A stretch of DNA of 64,000 nt from Pseudomonas sp. ML2-2023-3 (GCF_037055275.1 NZ_CP146343.1:1460501-1524500); one strand, 5' to 3'; counted from the stretch's first letter, positions 48,873 through 58,314 are shown. The notes: generated from the letters alone by a model not told the origin. Numbers and translations: made by a program.

Positions 48873-49591
48873 GCAGTACACGCTCGGGTTTTGGCCTGAT
48901 CGAACTGATGGTGGCGCTGGCGCTGGGCTTGATGGTGGCGCTGGCGCTGGGCTTGATGGTGGTGTTGGGGCTGACGCAGGTGTTCTTGAGTGCTCGTGAA
49001 ACTTACCTGACTCAGCGCTCATCGGCGCAGATGCAAGAAGATGCCCGTTATGTACTGAGCAAGCTGGCCCAGGAAATCCGTATGGCAGGCATGTTCGGTT
49101 GCCTTTCGACTGATCGCATTGTTGATGCTCCCTCGCAGTTTCAAACGCCTGTCACCTGGCAGGATGCGTCGCTTTCCATGATCAGCGCAGACATAGGGCT
49201 GCAGGCGGCCCGGCCGGACTGGACGGTGGTGTCTGACTGCACAACCACTGCTAAAGCCTACCCCGGTGCTCGATTATCTTTAGCTCCTGGCGAAACTGGA
49301 TTCCCTGTACGTGAGCTGTTTTACCGCTTTGACAATGGGCAGTTGAAGGTTGGGCCCAATAAAGCCGTGCTGCTCGACAATGTTGCTGCGTTTAACGTGA
49401 GTTTTGGCGTGGCCGGTTCGAAGGGCGCGCAGTCGGTGCCGCGCTATGAAGATCGTCCGAGTAAAACTTCCAGCATCCGCAGTGTGCGTATCGGGCTGAC
49501 ATTGCGTGACCCGGGTGGACGAGTCAGGGATCAGGCCTATCAACTGGTTGTCGCTTTGCGTAATCGGCTGGCTTGGGGCGGTTTCCCTTGA
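48869..49591 (+). CDS. pilW: PilW-like minor pilin with a duplicated helix segment
   Basis: A 240-residue minor pilin, starting at GTG and overlapping pilV. Cleavage is at SG/FGLIE with Glu at +5. The hydrophobic helix contains an exact repeat of MVALALGL because a 24-base unit is tandemly duplicated (48908-48931 and 48932-48955), lengthening the helix by 8 residues compared with the usual form ELMVALALGLMVVLGLTQ. The rest (about 50-240) is the PilW domain. Minor pilins prime type IV pilus assembly. The stop overlaps the proposed TTG start of pilX. Confidence 0.85.
   Translation: MSSTRSGFGLIELMVALALGLMVALALGLMVVLGLTQVFLSARETYLTQRSSAQMQEDARYVLSKLAQEIRMAGMFGCLSTDRIVDAPSQFQTPVTWQDASLSMISADIGLQAARPDWTVVSDCTTTAKAYPGARLSLAPGETGFPVRELFYRFDNGQLKVGPNKAVLLDNVAAFNVSFGVAGSKGAQSVPRYEDRPSKTSSIRSVRIGLTLRDPGGRVRDQAYQLVVALRNRLAWGGFP
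48908..48955 (+). repeat. Perfect 24-base tandem duplication in pilW
   Basis: Two identical 24-base copies lie head to tail (48908-48931, 48932-48955), each encoding MVALALGL; a degenerate third start (ATGGTGGTGTTG) follows. Such in-frame repeats are prone to slippage. Confidence 0.97.
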
Positions 49592-50106
49592 GCGCCCAGC
49601 GCGGCATGGCGCTTTTGGCCAGTCTGGTATTCATGTTGTTGCTTGGCGTAATCGGTATGGCCTCTATGGCCAGTGCGGCACGGCAGGAAAAAATGGCTGC
49701 AGGCGTCCAGCACGTCAATCACTCATTCCAGGCTGCGGAGGCGGCACTACGTAGCGGTGAATCCTGGCTTGATAGTGAATGGAGTGCCGTGTCGGGATGT
49801 GCTTCGCCAGTAACGTGCAGCCCGCCAATCGAGGCGCGGACTCAGGCTTTGCCTGCCGCCGATCCGGTGTCAGGGGTGCGCTGGGTAAGCGTTGCTGACG
49901 GGTTGTATGGTGTTCAGTACCTCGGGCAGAGCGTTGCACCAGCCCACCTTCCAGCCGCTACCGCCACCCATTTGTACCGAGTGACCGGAATTGGTTTGCG
50001 CGGGCAGTCGCGCACTGTACTGGAAAGTATTTATGCGCGTTATCAAGGCGCAGAAGAGGCGGCGCCCCATCGTTTTCGCAGGGTCATGTGGCGACAGCTG
50101 CAATAG
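49588..50106 (+). CDS. pilX: PilX-like minor pilin
   Basis: A 172-residue protein with leader MSAQRG and mature start [21 protein letters not shown]. It lacks Glu at +5, as expected for PilX/GspK-like tip pilins. The proposed start is TTG at 49588, overlapping the pilW stop (TTGA); an upstream TTG at 49573 is also possible. A PilX_N-type helix is followed by a mixed domain with two Cys ([11 protein letters not shown]). Confidence 0.75.
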   Translation: MSAQRGMALLASLVFMLLLGVIGMASMASAARQEKMAAGVQHVNHSFQAAEAALRSGESWLDSEWSAVSGCASPVTCSPPIEARTQALPAADPVSGVRWVSVADGLYGVQYLGQSVAPAHLPAATATHLYRVTGIGLRGQSRTVLESIYARYQGAEEAAPHRFRRVMWRQLQ

Positions 50107-50116
50107 GGAATTCGCA

Positions 50117-50518
50117 ATGCATGGACATGGAGCAGGTTTTACCCTGATCGAATTGATGATCGTAGTGGTGATCATCGGTATCCTTGGAGGGTTCGCTTAT
50201 CCGTTGTACAGCGACTATGTGAAGCGAGCGTATCGCTCCCAAATCATCGTCCTGCTGTCGGAGCAGGCCCAGCGTCTTGAACGTATTTATACAAAAAACG
50301 CGGTATACAGCGGCGGGCATGAACTCAGTTCAGGTAATCAGTACTACGACATTACGTCCGAACTCACAGATCACTCTTTCTTGCTGACGGCGACGCCAAA
50401 AAAAGGCTCGGCAATGGCAGGCGATCAATGTGGGCACTTTACGCTGGCCCACACCGGTCTTGCAGGGATTGCCCAGGCAGCCCCTGAGGTGAACTTGCAG
50501 CAGTGCTGGGGGCGTTAA
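50117..50518 (+). CDS. pilE: PilE-like minor pilin
   Basis: A 133-residue type IV pilin with leader MHGHGAG and mature start [22 protein letters not shown], including Glu at +5, followed by [12 protein letters not shown] and two Cys near the end (DQCGHF and LQQCWG) that would close the D-loop. It follows pilX by 10 bases with AGGGA ahead. In PAO1 pilY1 and pilY2 lie between pilX and pilE; here they are absent. Confidence 0.88.
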   Translation: MHGHGAGFTLIELMIVVVIIGILGGFAYPLYSDYVKRAYRSQIIVLLSEQAQRLERIYTKNAVYSGGHELSSGNQYYDITSELTDHSFLLTATPKKGSAMAGDQCGHFTLAHTGLAGIAQAAPEVNLQQCWGR

Positions 50519-50551
50519 CGATTAATTATGAATGACGGGCTGGATCTCTAA

Positions 50552-51652
50552 ATGGCTAGGCAGCAACGGGTGGTGATTGTCGGGGGCGGAGTGATCGGCC
50601 TGCTGACTGCGTTTAATCTGGCCGCCGATGTAGAGCAGGTCATTGTGCTGGAGCGTGGCGATGTAGGGCAGGAATCATCATGGGCGGGCGGGGGTATTGT
50701 TTCGCCGCTTTATCCGTGGCGCTACAACGGTGCCGTCACGGCGCTGGCTCACTGGTCACAAGATTTTTACCCGCAACTGGCCAAGCGTCTGTTTGCCTCG
50801 ACGGGTATCGATCCCGAAGTGCATACCACCGGCCTGTATTGGCTGGATCTTGAGGATCAAGCCCAGGCGCTGGAATGGGCCCAGCGTGAGGGGCGGCCAC
50901 TTTCAGCTGTGGATATGTCGGCGGTTGACGACGCTGTACCGGTGCTTGGTGGCGGTTTTTCTCGCGCAATTTACATGTCAGATGTGGCCAATGTGCGTAA
51001 CCCGCGGCTGGTGAAGTCGCTCAAGGCTGCGTTGCAGGCAATGCCCAATGTCACGATCCATGAGCAATGCGAAGTGCTGGGGTTTATCCGCGAAGGCGAT
51101 AAAGTTGCGGGTGTGAACACGGCTCAGGGTGAGATTCGCGGTGATGAGCTGGTGTTGTCGGCGGGTGCATGGAGCGGTGAATTGTTGAGCGGGCTGGGGC
51201 TTGAACTGCCTGTAGAGCCGGTCAAGGGCCAGATGATCCTGTACAAGTGCGCGCCCGACTTTTTGTCGTGCATGGTGTTGGCAAAAGGGCGCTATGCCAT
51301 TCCGCGTCGCGACGGCCATATATTGATCGGTAGTACGCTGGAGCATGAGGGGTTTGATAAAACGCCTACGCAGACTGCTCTTGATAGCTTGAAAGCCTCG
51401 GCGGTCGAGCTTATTCCTGCACTGGCTGATGCCGAAGTAGTAGGGCATTGGGCGGGCTTGCGCCCGGGTTCGCCGGAAGGCATTCCCTATATTGGGCGTG
51501 TTTCGGGTTTTGACGGGTTGTGGCTCAACTGCGGGCATTATCGCAACGGGTTGGTTCTGGCTCCGGCTTCCTGCCAGTTATTTGCAGATTTGTTGCTGGG
51601 GCGTGAGCCGATCATCGATCCGGCACCCTATGCGCCAGAGGGGCGGATTTAA
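50552..51652 (+). CDS. thiO: Glycine oxidase ThiO (FAD-dependent)
   Basis: A 366-residue FAD-dependent amine oxidase of the DAO family with the N-terminal Rossmann motif VVIVGGGVIGLLTA and the C-terminal GHYRNGLVLAP. In thiamine synthesis ThiO oxidises glycine to the dehydroglycine used for the thiazole ring. No thi gene is adjacent, but this location next to the minor pilins is conserved in Pseudomonas as I recall. It could alternatively act on other D-amino acids. Confidence 0.88.
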   Translation: MARQQRVVIVGGGVIGLLTAFNLAADVEQVIVLERGDVGQESSWAGGGIVSPLYPWRYNGAVTALAHWSQDFYPQLAKRLFASTGIDPEVHTTGLYWLDLEDQAQALEWAQREGRPLSAVDMSAVDDAVPVLGGGFSRAIYMSDVANVRNPRLVKSLKAALQAMPNVTIHEQCEVLGFIREGDKVAGVNTAQGEIRGDELVLSAGAWSGELLSGLGLELPVEPVKGQMILYKCAPDFLSCMVLAKGRYAIPRRDGHILIGSTLEHEGFDKTPTQTALDSLKASAVELIPALADAEVVGHWAGLRPGSPEGIPYIGRVSGFDGLWLNCGHYRNGLVLAPASCQLFADLLLGREPIIDPAPYAPEGRI

Positions 51653-51675
51653 ACATCCCTGCCTGCAATCATATT

Positions 51676-51762
51676 TGTGGGAGGGGGCGTGCTCGCGATG
51701 GCGTCAGCGCGATACACATGACAATCCGGGCAATCAGCATCGCAGGCAAGCCAGCTCCTACA
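51676..51762. repeat. Degenerate REP pair (TGTGGGAGC family)
   Basis: TGTGGGAGGGGGCGTGCTCG at 51676 and an imperfect inverse ending CCAGCTCCTACA at 51762 differ at several positions from the other copies, so this is an older or decayed element. Confidence 0.7.
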
Positions 51763-51808
51763 AGAGCCAGCTAGTTGCTGGCACAGGTGCAGGGCGGCTT
51801 CTTGAAAA

Positions 51809-52039
51809 TCAACCGCGTGTTTTTGGCCCTTGCTCCAGGTGGTTCTGGGTGCAATACCATTCCTGCTGCTGGCTCAGTGCGCGATCCCGTGGCAGATGCA
51901 CGCCACAGTGGGCGCACCGCACCATAGGCAGGACGCCTGGATCGACCGGCTTTTTAGTCTCGGCCAGATTGGCTTTGTATTTGCGCCAGAGCCACACACC
52001 TGCAGCAATCAGAGCAGCCCAGATCAGTAAACGAAGCAT
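51809..52039 (-). CDS. Small membrane protein with zinc ribbon (PP0621-like)
   Basis: A 76-residue protein with one N-terminal transmembrane helix (LRLLIWAALIAAGVWLWRKY) and a C-terminal Cys motif VRCAHCGVHLPRD...WYCTQNH (CxxC and C-x3-H) that probably binds a metal. It corresponds to the PP0621 family in Pseudomonas by sequence impression. Function unknown. In PAO1 the sensor-regulator pair pilS-pilR occupies this interval; neither gene is present here. Confidence 0.78.
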   Translation of the reverse strand: MLRLLIWAALIAAGVWLWRKYKANLAETKKPVDPGVLPMVRCAHCGVHLPRDRALSQQQEWYCTQNHLEQGPKTRG

Positions 52040-52114
52040 GGTTATTCGCTATTCGAGAAAAGAGGCCTCAGTTTAGCCAAGGACTTGGCAGGCGCACAGC
52101 GCCAAATCGAACAT

Positions 52115-52145
52115 AAAAAAAGAGCCCCGAAGGGCTCTTTTTTTT
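52115..52145. terminator. bamD terminator (bidirectional)
   Basis: A7-GAGCCC and GGGCTC-T8 flank CGAA, a strong GNRA-type-loop hairpin with A/T runs on both sides. It lies 12 bases past the bamD stop and can also end rightward transcription. Confidence 0.93.
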
Positions 52146-52157
52146 GGCACCGAACAA

Positions 52158-53171
52158 TCAGTCGAACAGGCCAAGGGTCATGTAGCTGAACCACGAGCGG
52201 CTTTTACCTTCCGCTTCAGGCTCTGGTATTACTTCACCATCGGCATCTTTAGGCTTCAGTTCGGCCGGAATTGCATCCTTGGCGTCCTGATATTGCTTCT
52301 GGATGTCCATGTTTGCACGGGTTTCACCCGGTGGCAGCGGTGTGCTGGACTCGATCAGGCCCAGGGTTGCCTTGCTCAGCCAGGAGCGGCTGTCCGACTC
52401 GGAAGTCTGCGGCACAAACTGACCGTCAACCAGGCTTGGGTGATCAGGGTAGTTGGCTTTGAGCACTTCAAGGCTGGTGCTGGCCAGTTGGTCAAGGTGC
52501 ATGCGCTGGTAGGACTCGACCATCACCGCCAGGCCGTCACCGACCGAAGGGGTTTCCTGGAAGTTTTCGACCACGTAGCGACCACGGTTGGCTGAAGCTA
52601 CATAAGCCTGACGAGTCAGGTAGTAATCAGCTACGTGGATTTCATACGCTGCCAGAAGGTTGCGCAGGTAAATCATGCGCTGCTTGGCATCAGGTGCGTA
52701 ACGGCTGTTAGGGAAGCGGCTGGTTAGCTGTGCGAACTCATTGTAGGAGTCGCGCGCAGCGCCAGGATCGCGTTTGGTCATGTCCAGCGGCAGGAAGCGC
52801 GCCAGCAGGCCCACATCCTGGTCAAACGAGGTCAGGCCTTTAAGGTAATAGGCATAATCAACGTTGGGGTGCTGTGGATGCAGGCGGATAAAGCGTTCGG
52901 CAGCAGACTTGGCGGCTTCGGGCTCAGAGTTCTTGTAGTAGGCATAAATCAGTTCAAGCTGGGCCTGATCGGCGTAGCGCCCGAACGGGTAGCGTGACTC
53001 CAGGGCCTTGAGTTTGGCGGTAGCACTGGTATAGCTGTGGTTGTCCAGGTCGGCCTGTGCCTGCTGGTACAGCTCGACTTCGCTGAGGTTTTCGTCAACT
53101 ACTTCTTTAGTCGACGAGCAAGCGGCAGTCAGTGCGAGGATGGCGATCAGCAGCAGGTGTCTCACTTGCAT
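52158..53171 (-). CDS. bamD: Outer membrane protein assembly factor BamD
   Basis: A 337-residue lipoprotein of the BAM complex, with lipobox LTAAC after [13 protein letters not shown] and five TPR-like helical repeats (about 30-245). It inserts outer-membrane barrels together with BamA. The C-terminal extension carries the sequence SRSWxSxxTLGL twice (residues 261-272 and 324-335), separated by an acidic, Pro-rich linker. ATG 53171; the upstream in-frame stretch has no signal. Divergent from rluD. Confidence 0.95.
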   Translation of the reverse strand: MQVRHLLLIAILALTAACSSTKEVVDENLSEVELYQQAQADLDNHSYTSATAKLKALESRYPFGRYADQAQLELIYAYYKNSEPEAAKSAAERFIRLHPQHPNVDYAYYLKGLTSFDQDVGLLARFLPLDMTKRDPGAARDSYNEFAQLTSRFPNSRYAPDAKQRMIYLRNLLAAYEIHVADYYLTRQAYVASANRGRYVVENFQETPSVGDGLAVMVESYQRMHLDQLASTSLEVLKANYPDHPSLVDGQFVPQTSESDSRSWLSKATLGLIESSTPLPPGETRANMDIQKQYQDAKDAIPAELKPKDADGEVIPEPEAEGKSRSWFSYMTLGLFD

Positions 53172-53313
53172 GGCGGCTTGCGTCCCTATGACGGCCGCTG
53201 TCTTGGGCGGGTCCGTCCTGTTATGATGAGCGCCCCGTGAAAAGCCTCGGGGCAAAAGACGCCGTATTTAACCACAAGCGCGCAGCCGAAACCAAAGGCT
53301 TGGCGCGGTCCTG

Positions 53314-54282
53314 ATGAGCATGTCCGAGAAAATTCAACTTCGCGAAGAGGTGCCGTCCGAACTGGGTGGCCAACGCCTCGATCAAGTCGCCGCACAATTA
53401 TTCGCTGAGCACTCGCGCTCGCGCCTTTCCGCCTGGATCAAAGACGGCCGCCTTACTGTGGACGGAGCCGTCATACGCCCCCGTGACATTGTTCACGGCG
53501 GTTGCATCCTGGAGCTGACTGCAGAGCAGGAAGCACAGGGTGAGTGGATCGCTGAAGACATCCCCCTGGATATCGTCTACGAAGACGATGACATCCTGGT
53601 CATCAACAAGCCTGCGGGCCTGGTGGTGCACCCGGCTGCAGGGCATGCCAGTGGTACTTTGCTCAATGCCTTGCTGCATCACGTACCGGACATTATCAAT
53701 GTGCCGCGTGCGGGGATCGTGCATCGCCTGGACAAGGACACCACGGGTCTGATGGTGGTCGCCAAGACCATTCAGGCGCAGACGCAGTTGGTTACTCAGT
53801 TGCAGAGCCGCAGTGTCAGCCGGATCTATGAGTGCATTGTTATTGGTGTCGTTACTGCCGGGGGCAAGATCGATGCGCCCATCGGCCGTCACGGCCAGCA
53901 GCGCCAGCGCATGGCGGTAATGGAAGGTGGCAAGCAGGCGGTCAGTCATTACCGTGTGCTTGAGCGTTTCCGTTCCCACACCCATGTACGGGTCAAGCTG
54001 GAAACCGGGCGTACGCACCAGATTCGGGTGCATATGTCCCACATCAACTTCCCGTTGGTCGGAGATCCTGCCTACGGCGGTCGTTTCCGCATTCCGCCGT
54101 CGGCCAGTGTGACGATGGTTGAATCGCTCAAAACCTTCCCGCGTCAGGCGCTCCATGCCCGTTTCCTGGAGCTGGATCATCCGACGACCGGTAAGCGCAT
54201 GAGTTGGGAATCGCCACTGCCGGACGACTTTGTCTGGTTGTTGACGTTGCTCAAGCAAGACCGTGAGGCATTCGTCGGGTGA
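53314..54282 (+). CDS. rluD: 23S rRNA pseudouridine(1911/1915/1917) synthase RluD
   Basis: A 322-residue pseudouridine synthase with an N-terminal S4 domain (about 20-75) and the catalytic Asp in HRLDKDTTGL. RluD modifies helix 69 of 23S rRNA and is the one such enzyme with a marked growth role. A second ATG two codons in (53320) gives the family start MSEKIQL and is a valid alternative. Its TGA overlaps the GTG of pgeF, coupling the two. TATGAT at 53222-53227 is a plausible -10. Confidence 0.95.
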   Translation: MSMSEKIQLREEVPSELGGQRLDQVAAQLFAEHSRSRLSAWIKDGRLTVDGAVIRPRDIVHGGCILELTAEQEAQGEWIAEDIPLDIVYEDDDILVINKPAGLVVHPAAGHASGTLLNALLHHVPDIINVPRAGIVHRLDKDTTGLMVVAKTIQAQTQLVTQLQSRSVSRIYECIVIGVVTAGGKIDAPIGRHGQQRQRMAVMEGGKQAVSHYRVLERFRSHTHVRVKLETGRTHQIRVHMSHINFPLVGDPAYGGRFRIPPSASVTMVESLKTFPRQALHARFLELDHPTTGKRMSWESPLPDDFVWLLTLLKQDREAFVG

Positions 54283-55010
54283 ACACCTTCCTGATTCCTG
54301 ACTGGCCAGCGCCGGCGGGCATCAGGGCCTGTGTGACTACCCGCGCGGGCGGCGCCAGTCTGGCGCCGTTCGACAGCTTCAACCTGGGCGATCATGTTGG
54401 CGACGACCCTGTCGCCGTTGCGCATAACCGCCAGCGCCTTACCCATATTTTTGACGTACAGCCCGCTTGGCTTAGCCAGGTTCACGGGGTTGTGGTCGCA
54501 CCTGCAAACCCCGATCTGATTGTCGAGGCCGACGCGAGCTGGACGGCAACGCCCGGTATTGCCTGTACGGCGATGACGGCGGACTGCCTGCCTGCGCTGT
54601 TTTGCGATCGTGCCGGTACTCGCGTTGCGGCCGCCCATGCCGGTTGGCGCGGGTTGGCGGCAGGCGTGCTTGAAGCAGCGGCACAAAGCCTCAATGTTGA
54701 GCCGCAGGACATTCTTGTGTGGCTCGGGCCGGCCATTGGCCCCAAGGCATTCGAGGTGGGTGCAGAGGTGCGGGAAGTCTTTGTGAAAGACATGCTCCAT
54801 GCCGAGGCCGCCTTTGTACCCAGCGTCAATGACGGTCGCTACATGGCCGACATCTACGAGCTGGCCCGTTTGCGTTTGGCTCGCTTCGGCATCTCTGCTG
54901 TATACGGTGGCGGTTTTTGTACCGTGACCGACCCGCGTTTTTTCTCCTATCGGCGCAGTCCCAAAACTGGCCGCTTCGCCTCACTAGTCTGGATCGAAAA
55001 GACCGTCTAG
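54279..55010 (+). CDS. pgeF: Peptidoglycan editing factor / purine nucleoside phosphorylase (YfiH)
   Basis: A 243-residue DUF152 (multicopper polyphenol oxidase/laccase-like) protein. The motifs LSQVHG, TADCLPAL and AAHAGWRGL carry the Cys and His of the metal site. YfiH proteins have been described both as purine phosphorylases/adenosine deaminases and as removing wrongly placed residues from the peptidoglycan stem; the activity here is not determined by sequence. GTG start overlaps rluD. Confidence 0.93.
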   Translation: MNTFLIPDWPAPAGIRACVTTRAGGASLAPFDSFNLGDHVGDDPVAVAHNRQRLTHIFDVQPAWLSQVHGVVVAPANPDLIVEADASWTATPGIACTAMTADCLPALFCDRAGTRVAAAHAGWRGLAAGVLEAAAQSLNVEPQDILVWLGPAIGPKAFEVGAEVREVFVKDMLHAEAAFVPSVNDGRYMADIYELARLRLARFGISAVYGGGFCTVTDPRFFSYRRSPKTGRFASLVWIEKTV

Positions 55011-55034
55011 CTGACCTGCGTCATTTCTCTACGG

Positions 55035-55062
55035 CTTGAAACTCCCGTAATCGCCCGCATCT
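55035..55062 (+). promoter_or_regulatory. Sigma-32 heat-shock promoter of clpB
   Basis: CTTGAAA (55035-55041) and CCGCATCT (55055-55062) are separated by 13 bases and match the RpoH consensus CTTGAAA-N11-16-CCCCATnT at 14 of 15 positions counted with the n. It lies 72 bases ahead of the clpB start. Confidence 0.85.
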
Positions 55063-55134
55063 ACTATGGTATCTGGCAGGTTTCTTCATTCAGGAGTTTC
55101 CATCCCTCCGGCCTGCTCATAAGGAAGGTGACGA

Positions 55135-57702
55135 ATGCGTATAGATAGATTAACTAGCAAGTTGCAGTTGGCCTTGTCCGATGCTCAATCCTTGGCCGTT
55201 GGCCTTGATCATCCGGCCATAGAGCCTGCGCACTTGATGCAGGCATTGCTGGAACAGCAGGGCGGCTCGATCAAGCCATTGCTGATGCAAGTCGGTTTTG
55301 ATGTAAACAGCCTGCGCAAAGAGCTGACTAAAGAGCTCGATCAGCTGCCAAAAATCCAGAACCCTACTGGCGACGTGAATATGTCGCAGGATCTGGCGCG
55401 TCTGTTGAATCAGGCTGACCGTCTGGCGCAACAAAAAGGCGATCAGTACATCACCAGTGAAATGGTGTTGCTGGCTGCGATGGACGACAACAGCAAGCTG
55501 GGCAAATTGTTGCTGGGTCAGGGCGTGACCAAGAAGGCCCTGGAAAACGCCATCAACAACCTGCGTGGCGGCGAAGCGGTCAATGACCCGAACGTTGAAG
55601 AGTCGCGTCAGGCACTGGACAAGTACACCGTCGACCTGACCAAGCGTGCTGAAGACGGCAAGCTCGACCCGGTCATCGGCCGTGACGATGAAATTCGTCG
55701 CACCATTCAGGTCCTGCAGCGCCGTACCAAAAATAACCCGGTACTGATCGGTGAGCCTGGTGTAGGTAAAACCGCGATTGCCGAAGGGCTGGCACAACGC
55801 ATCATTAACGGCGAAGTGCCTGATGGCCTCAAAGGCAAACGCCTGCTGTCCCTGGATATCGGTGCGCTGATTGCCGGTGCCAAGTTCCGCGGTGAGTTCG
55901 AGGAGCGCCTCAAAGCGGTGCTGAACGAGCTGTCCAAACAGGAAGGCCAGGTCATTCTGTTTATTGACGAGCTGCACGTGATGGTCGGTGCCGGCAAGGG
56001 CGAGGGTGCAATGGACGCGGGCAACATGCTCAAGCCTGCGTTGGCCCGTGGTGAGTTGCACTGTGTAGGTGCCACCACGCTCAACGAGTACCGTCAATAC
56101 ATCGAGAAGGACGCAGCGCTTGAGCGTCGCTTCCAGAAAGTACTGGTGGACGAACCGAGCGAAGAAGACACCATTGCGATCCTGCGTGGCCTGAAAGAGC
56201 GTTATGAGGTTCACCACAAAGTGGCGATTACCGACGGCGCAATCATTGCCGCGGTCAAGCTCAGCCATCGCTACATCACGGATCGTCAGTTGCCTGACAA
56301 GGCCATTGACCTGATGGATGAGGCGGCCAGCCGTATCCGCATGGAGATCGACTCCAAGCCTGAGGTACTGGACCGTCTGGAGCGTCGCTTGATTCAGCTC
56401 AAGGTTGAAGCTCAGGCGCTGAAGAAAGAAGAAGACGAGGCGGCCAAAAAACGCCTCGAGAAATTGCAGGAAGAAATCGAGCGTCACGAGCGCGAGTATT
56501 CGGACCTGGAAGAAATCTGGACCTCGGAAAAAGCCGAAGTGCAGGGCTCTGCCCAGATCCAGCAGAAAATCGAGCAAGCGCGCCAGGAGCTTGAAGTGGC
56601 ACGGCGCAGCGGCAACCTCAACCGCATGGCTGAGTTGCAGTACGGGATCATTCCCGATCTGGAGCGCAGTCTGCAGATGGTCGACGAGCACAGCAGCAAA
56701 ACTGAAAACCAGTTGCTGCGCAGCAAAGTGACCGAAGAGGAAATCGCTGAAGTGGTCTCGAAGTGGACGGGTATCCCTGTCTCCAAGATGCTCGAAGGCG
56801 AACGCGACAAGCTGATGAAGATGGAAAGCTTGCTGCATGAACGTGTGATTGGTCAGGACGAGGCCGTTGTGGCGGTGTCCAACGCGGTACGCCGTTCCCG
56901 TGCAGGCTTGAGTGACCCGAACCGCCCAAGCGGCTCGTTCATGTTCCTTGGCCCGACCGGTGTGGGTAAAACCGAGTTGTGCAAGGCGCTGGCCGAGTTC
57001 CTCTTTGATACAGAAGAGGCAATGGTGCGGATCGACATGTCGGAGTTCATGGAGAAACATTCCGTGGCTCGACTGATTGGTGCACCACCAGGCTATGTGG
57101 GTTACGAAGAAGGCGGTTACTTGACCGAAGCCGTACGGCGCAAGCCTTACTCGGTGATCCTGCTGGACGAAGTCGAGAAGGCTCATCCGGACGTGTTCAA
57201 CGTGTTGCTGCAAGTGCTTGAAGACGGTCGTCTGACTGACAGTCATGGTCGCACCGTAGACTTCCGCAATACGGTGATCGTGATGACTTCCAACCTGGGC
57301 TCTGCACAGATCCAGGAACTGGTAGGCGATCGCGAAGCACAACGTGCTGCGGTGATGGATGCGGTAAGTACCCACTTCCGTCCTGAGTTTGTAAACCGGA
57401 TCGACGAAGTGGTGATCTTCGAGCCTCTGGCTCGTGATCAGATTGCCGGCATCGCTGATATCCAGTTGGGTCGTCTGCGTGGTCGTCTGGCCGAGCGCGA
57501 CCTGAGCCTTGAGTTGAATCAGGAGGCTCTGGATAAGCTGATTGCGGTAGGTTACGACCCTGTGTATGGCGCACGCCCTCTGAAACGTGCAATCCAGCGC
57601 TGGATCGAGAACCCTCTGGCACAGCTGATTCTTTCGGGTCAGTTCTTGCCGGGCACTACTGTGACAGCCAGCGTGAAGGACGACGAAATCGTCTTCGTAT
57701 AA
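55135..57702 (+). CDS. clpB: ATP-dependent disaggregase ClpB
   Basis: An 855-residue HSP100 chaperone that, with DnaK, pulls proteins from aggregates. Order: Clp N domain (about 1-145), AAA-1 with Walker A GEPGVGKT (about 206), a coiled-coil M domain (about 400-530, repeated [18 protein letters not shown]), and AAA-2 with GPTGVGKTE (about 605). No ClpP-binding IGF loop is seen. AAGGAAGG precedes the ATG. The heat-shock promoter upstream fits its role. Confidence 0.98.
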   Translation: MRIDRLTSKLQLALSDAQSLAVGLDHPAIEPAHLMQALLEQQGGSIKPLLMQVGFDVNSLRKELTKELDQLPKIQNPTGDVNMSQDLARLLNQADRLAQQKGDQYITSEMVLLAAMDDNSKLGKLLLGQGVTKKALENAINNLRGGEAVNDPNVEESRQALDKYTVDLTKRAEDGKLDPVIGRDDEIRRTIQVLQRRTKNNPVLIGEPGVGKTAIAEGLAQRIINGEVPDGLKGKRLLSLDIGALIAGAKFRGEFEERLKAVLNELSKQEGQVILFIDELHVMVGAGKGEGAMDAGNMLKPALARGELHCVGATTLNEYRQYIEKDAALERRFQKVLVDEPSEEDTIAILRGLKERYEVHHKVAITDGAIIAAVKLSHRYITDRQLPDKAIDLMDEAASRIRMEIDSKPEVLDRLERRLIQLKVEAQALKKEEDEAAKKRLEKLQEEIERHEREYSDLEEIWTSEKAEVQGSAQIQQKIEQARQELEVARRSGNLNRMAELQYGIIPDLERSLQMVDEHSSKTENQLLRSKVTEEEIAEVVSKWTGIPVSKMLEGERDKLMKMESLLHERVIGQDEAVVAVSNAVRRSRAGLSDPNRPSGSFMFLGPTGVGKTELCKALAEFLFDTEEAMVRIDMSEFMEKHSVARLIGAPPGYVGYEEGGYLTEAVRRKPYSVILLDEVEKAHPDVFNVLLQVLEDGRLTDSHGRTVDFRNTVIVMTSNLGSAQIQELVGDREAQRAAVMDAVSTHFRPEFVNRIDEVVIFEPLARDQIAGIADIQLGRLRGRLAERDLSLELNQEALDKLIAVGYDPVYGARPLKRAIQRWIENPLAQLILSGQFLPGTTVTASVKDDEIVFV

Positions 57703-57726
57703 GGCTTGAAAGCAGTACTTTAAGGG

Positions 57727-57753
57727 AGGCCTCGCATTGCGAGGCCTTTTTTT
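57727..57753 (+). terminator. clpB terminator
   Basis: AGGCCTCGC pairs with GCGAGGCCT around ATT and is followed by a long T-run, 25 bases after the clpB stop. Confidence 0.93.
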
Positions 57754-58009
57754 ACTTAGGGTGTTGATCTGTAAGGAAAACGCTTGTAAGATGCGCCCCG
57801 CAGTAAGTCACCCGCAACGGCAACTTGGCCCAAACCAGGAAGCCCGCTAGAAGAGCTAAGTAATTGTCTTCTAACGAAAAATAAGGGTTGACAAGGGTTT
57901 TAAAGCTTGTAGAATAGCCGACCTCAGAGACGCCAACGCAGAGATGCGAAGAACTCGAAGAGTGTTGCAAAGCAGTACGGCAACAACGTTGTAGATTGAA
58001 ATATGTAGT
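57754..58009. other. Spacer between clpB and the tRNA cluster
   Basis: No gene is visible. The only clear element is the tRNA promoter at 57888-57915. From it to tRNA-Asn runs a leader of about 95 bases. Confidence 0.6.
57888..57915 (+). promoter_or_regulatory. Sigma-70 promoter of the tRNA cluster
   Basis: TTGACA (57888-57893, perfect) and TAGAAT (57910-57915) are 16 bases apart, followed by a GC-rich stretch (GCCGACC) like a stringent discriminator. Confidence 0.85.
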
Positions 58010-58085
58010 TCCGCGATAGCTCAGTTGGTAGAGCAAATGACTGTTAATCATTGGGTCCCTGGTTCGAGTCCAGGTCGTGGAGCCA
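58010..58085 (+). tRNA. tRNA-Asn (GTT)
   Basis: A 76-base cloverleaf TCCGCGATAGCTC...GTGGAGCCA, with anticodon GTT at 58043-58045 (CTGTTAAT), TTCGAGTC T-arm and encoded CCA. First gene of the cluster. Confidence 0.97.
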
Positions 58086-58094
58086 TTTTCAAGC

Positions 58095-58171
58095 CGGGGT
58101 ATAGCGCAGTCCGGTAGCGCGCCTGCTTTGGGAGCAGGATGTCAGGAGTTCGAATCCCCTTACCCCGACCA
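58095..58171 (+). tRNA. tRNA-Pro (TGG), copy 1
   Basis: A 77-base tRNA, CGGGGTATAGCGC...CCCCGACCA, with anticodon TGG in CTTTGGGAG, T-arm GTTCGAATC and encoded CCA. Identical to the copy at 58346. Confidence 0.97.
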
Positions 58172-58176
58172 TTTTT

Positions 58177-58252
58177 GGGTCGTTAGCTCAGTTGGTAGAG
58201 CAGTTGGCTTTTAACCAATTGGTCGTAGGTTCGAATCCCACACGACCCACCA
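58177..58252 (+). tRNA. tRNA-Lys (TTT)
   Basis: A 76-base tRNA, GGGTCGTTAGCTC...CGACCCACCA, with anticodon TTT in GCTTTTAAC and T-arm GTTCGAATC. Only five bases separate it from tRNA-Pro copy 1. Confidence 0.97.
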
Positions 58253-58314
58253 TTTTTGGCTCCAGTTCACTGGGGCTAGATCTTAAGATCAGAGGCCAAA
58301 AGCACTGATCGCAG

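Noticed and set aside
55150..57375. A 741-codon minus-strand open frame opposite clpB
   Set aside because: Same shadow effect; clpB on the other strand explains the sequence completely.
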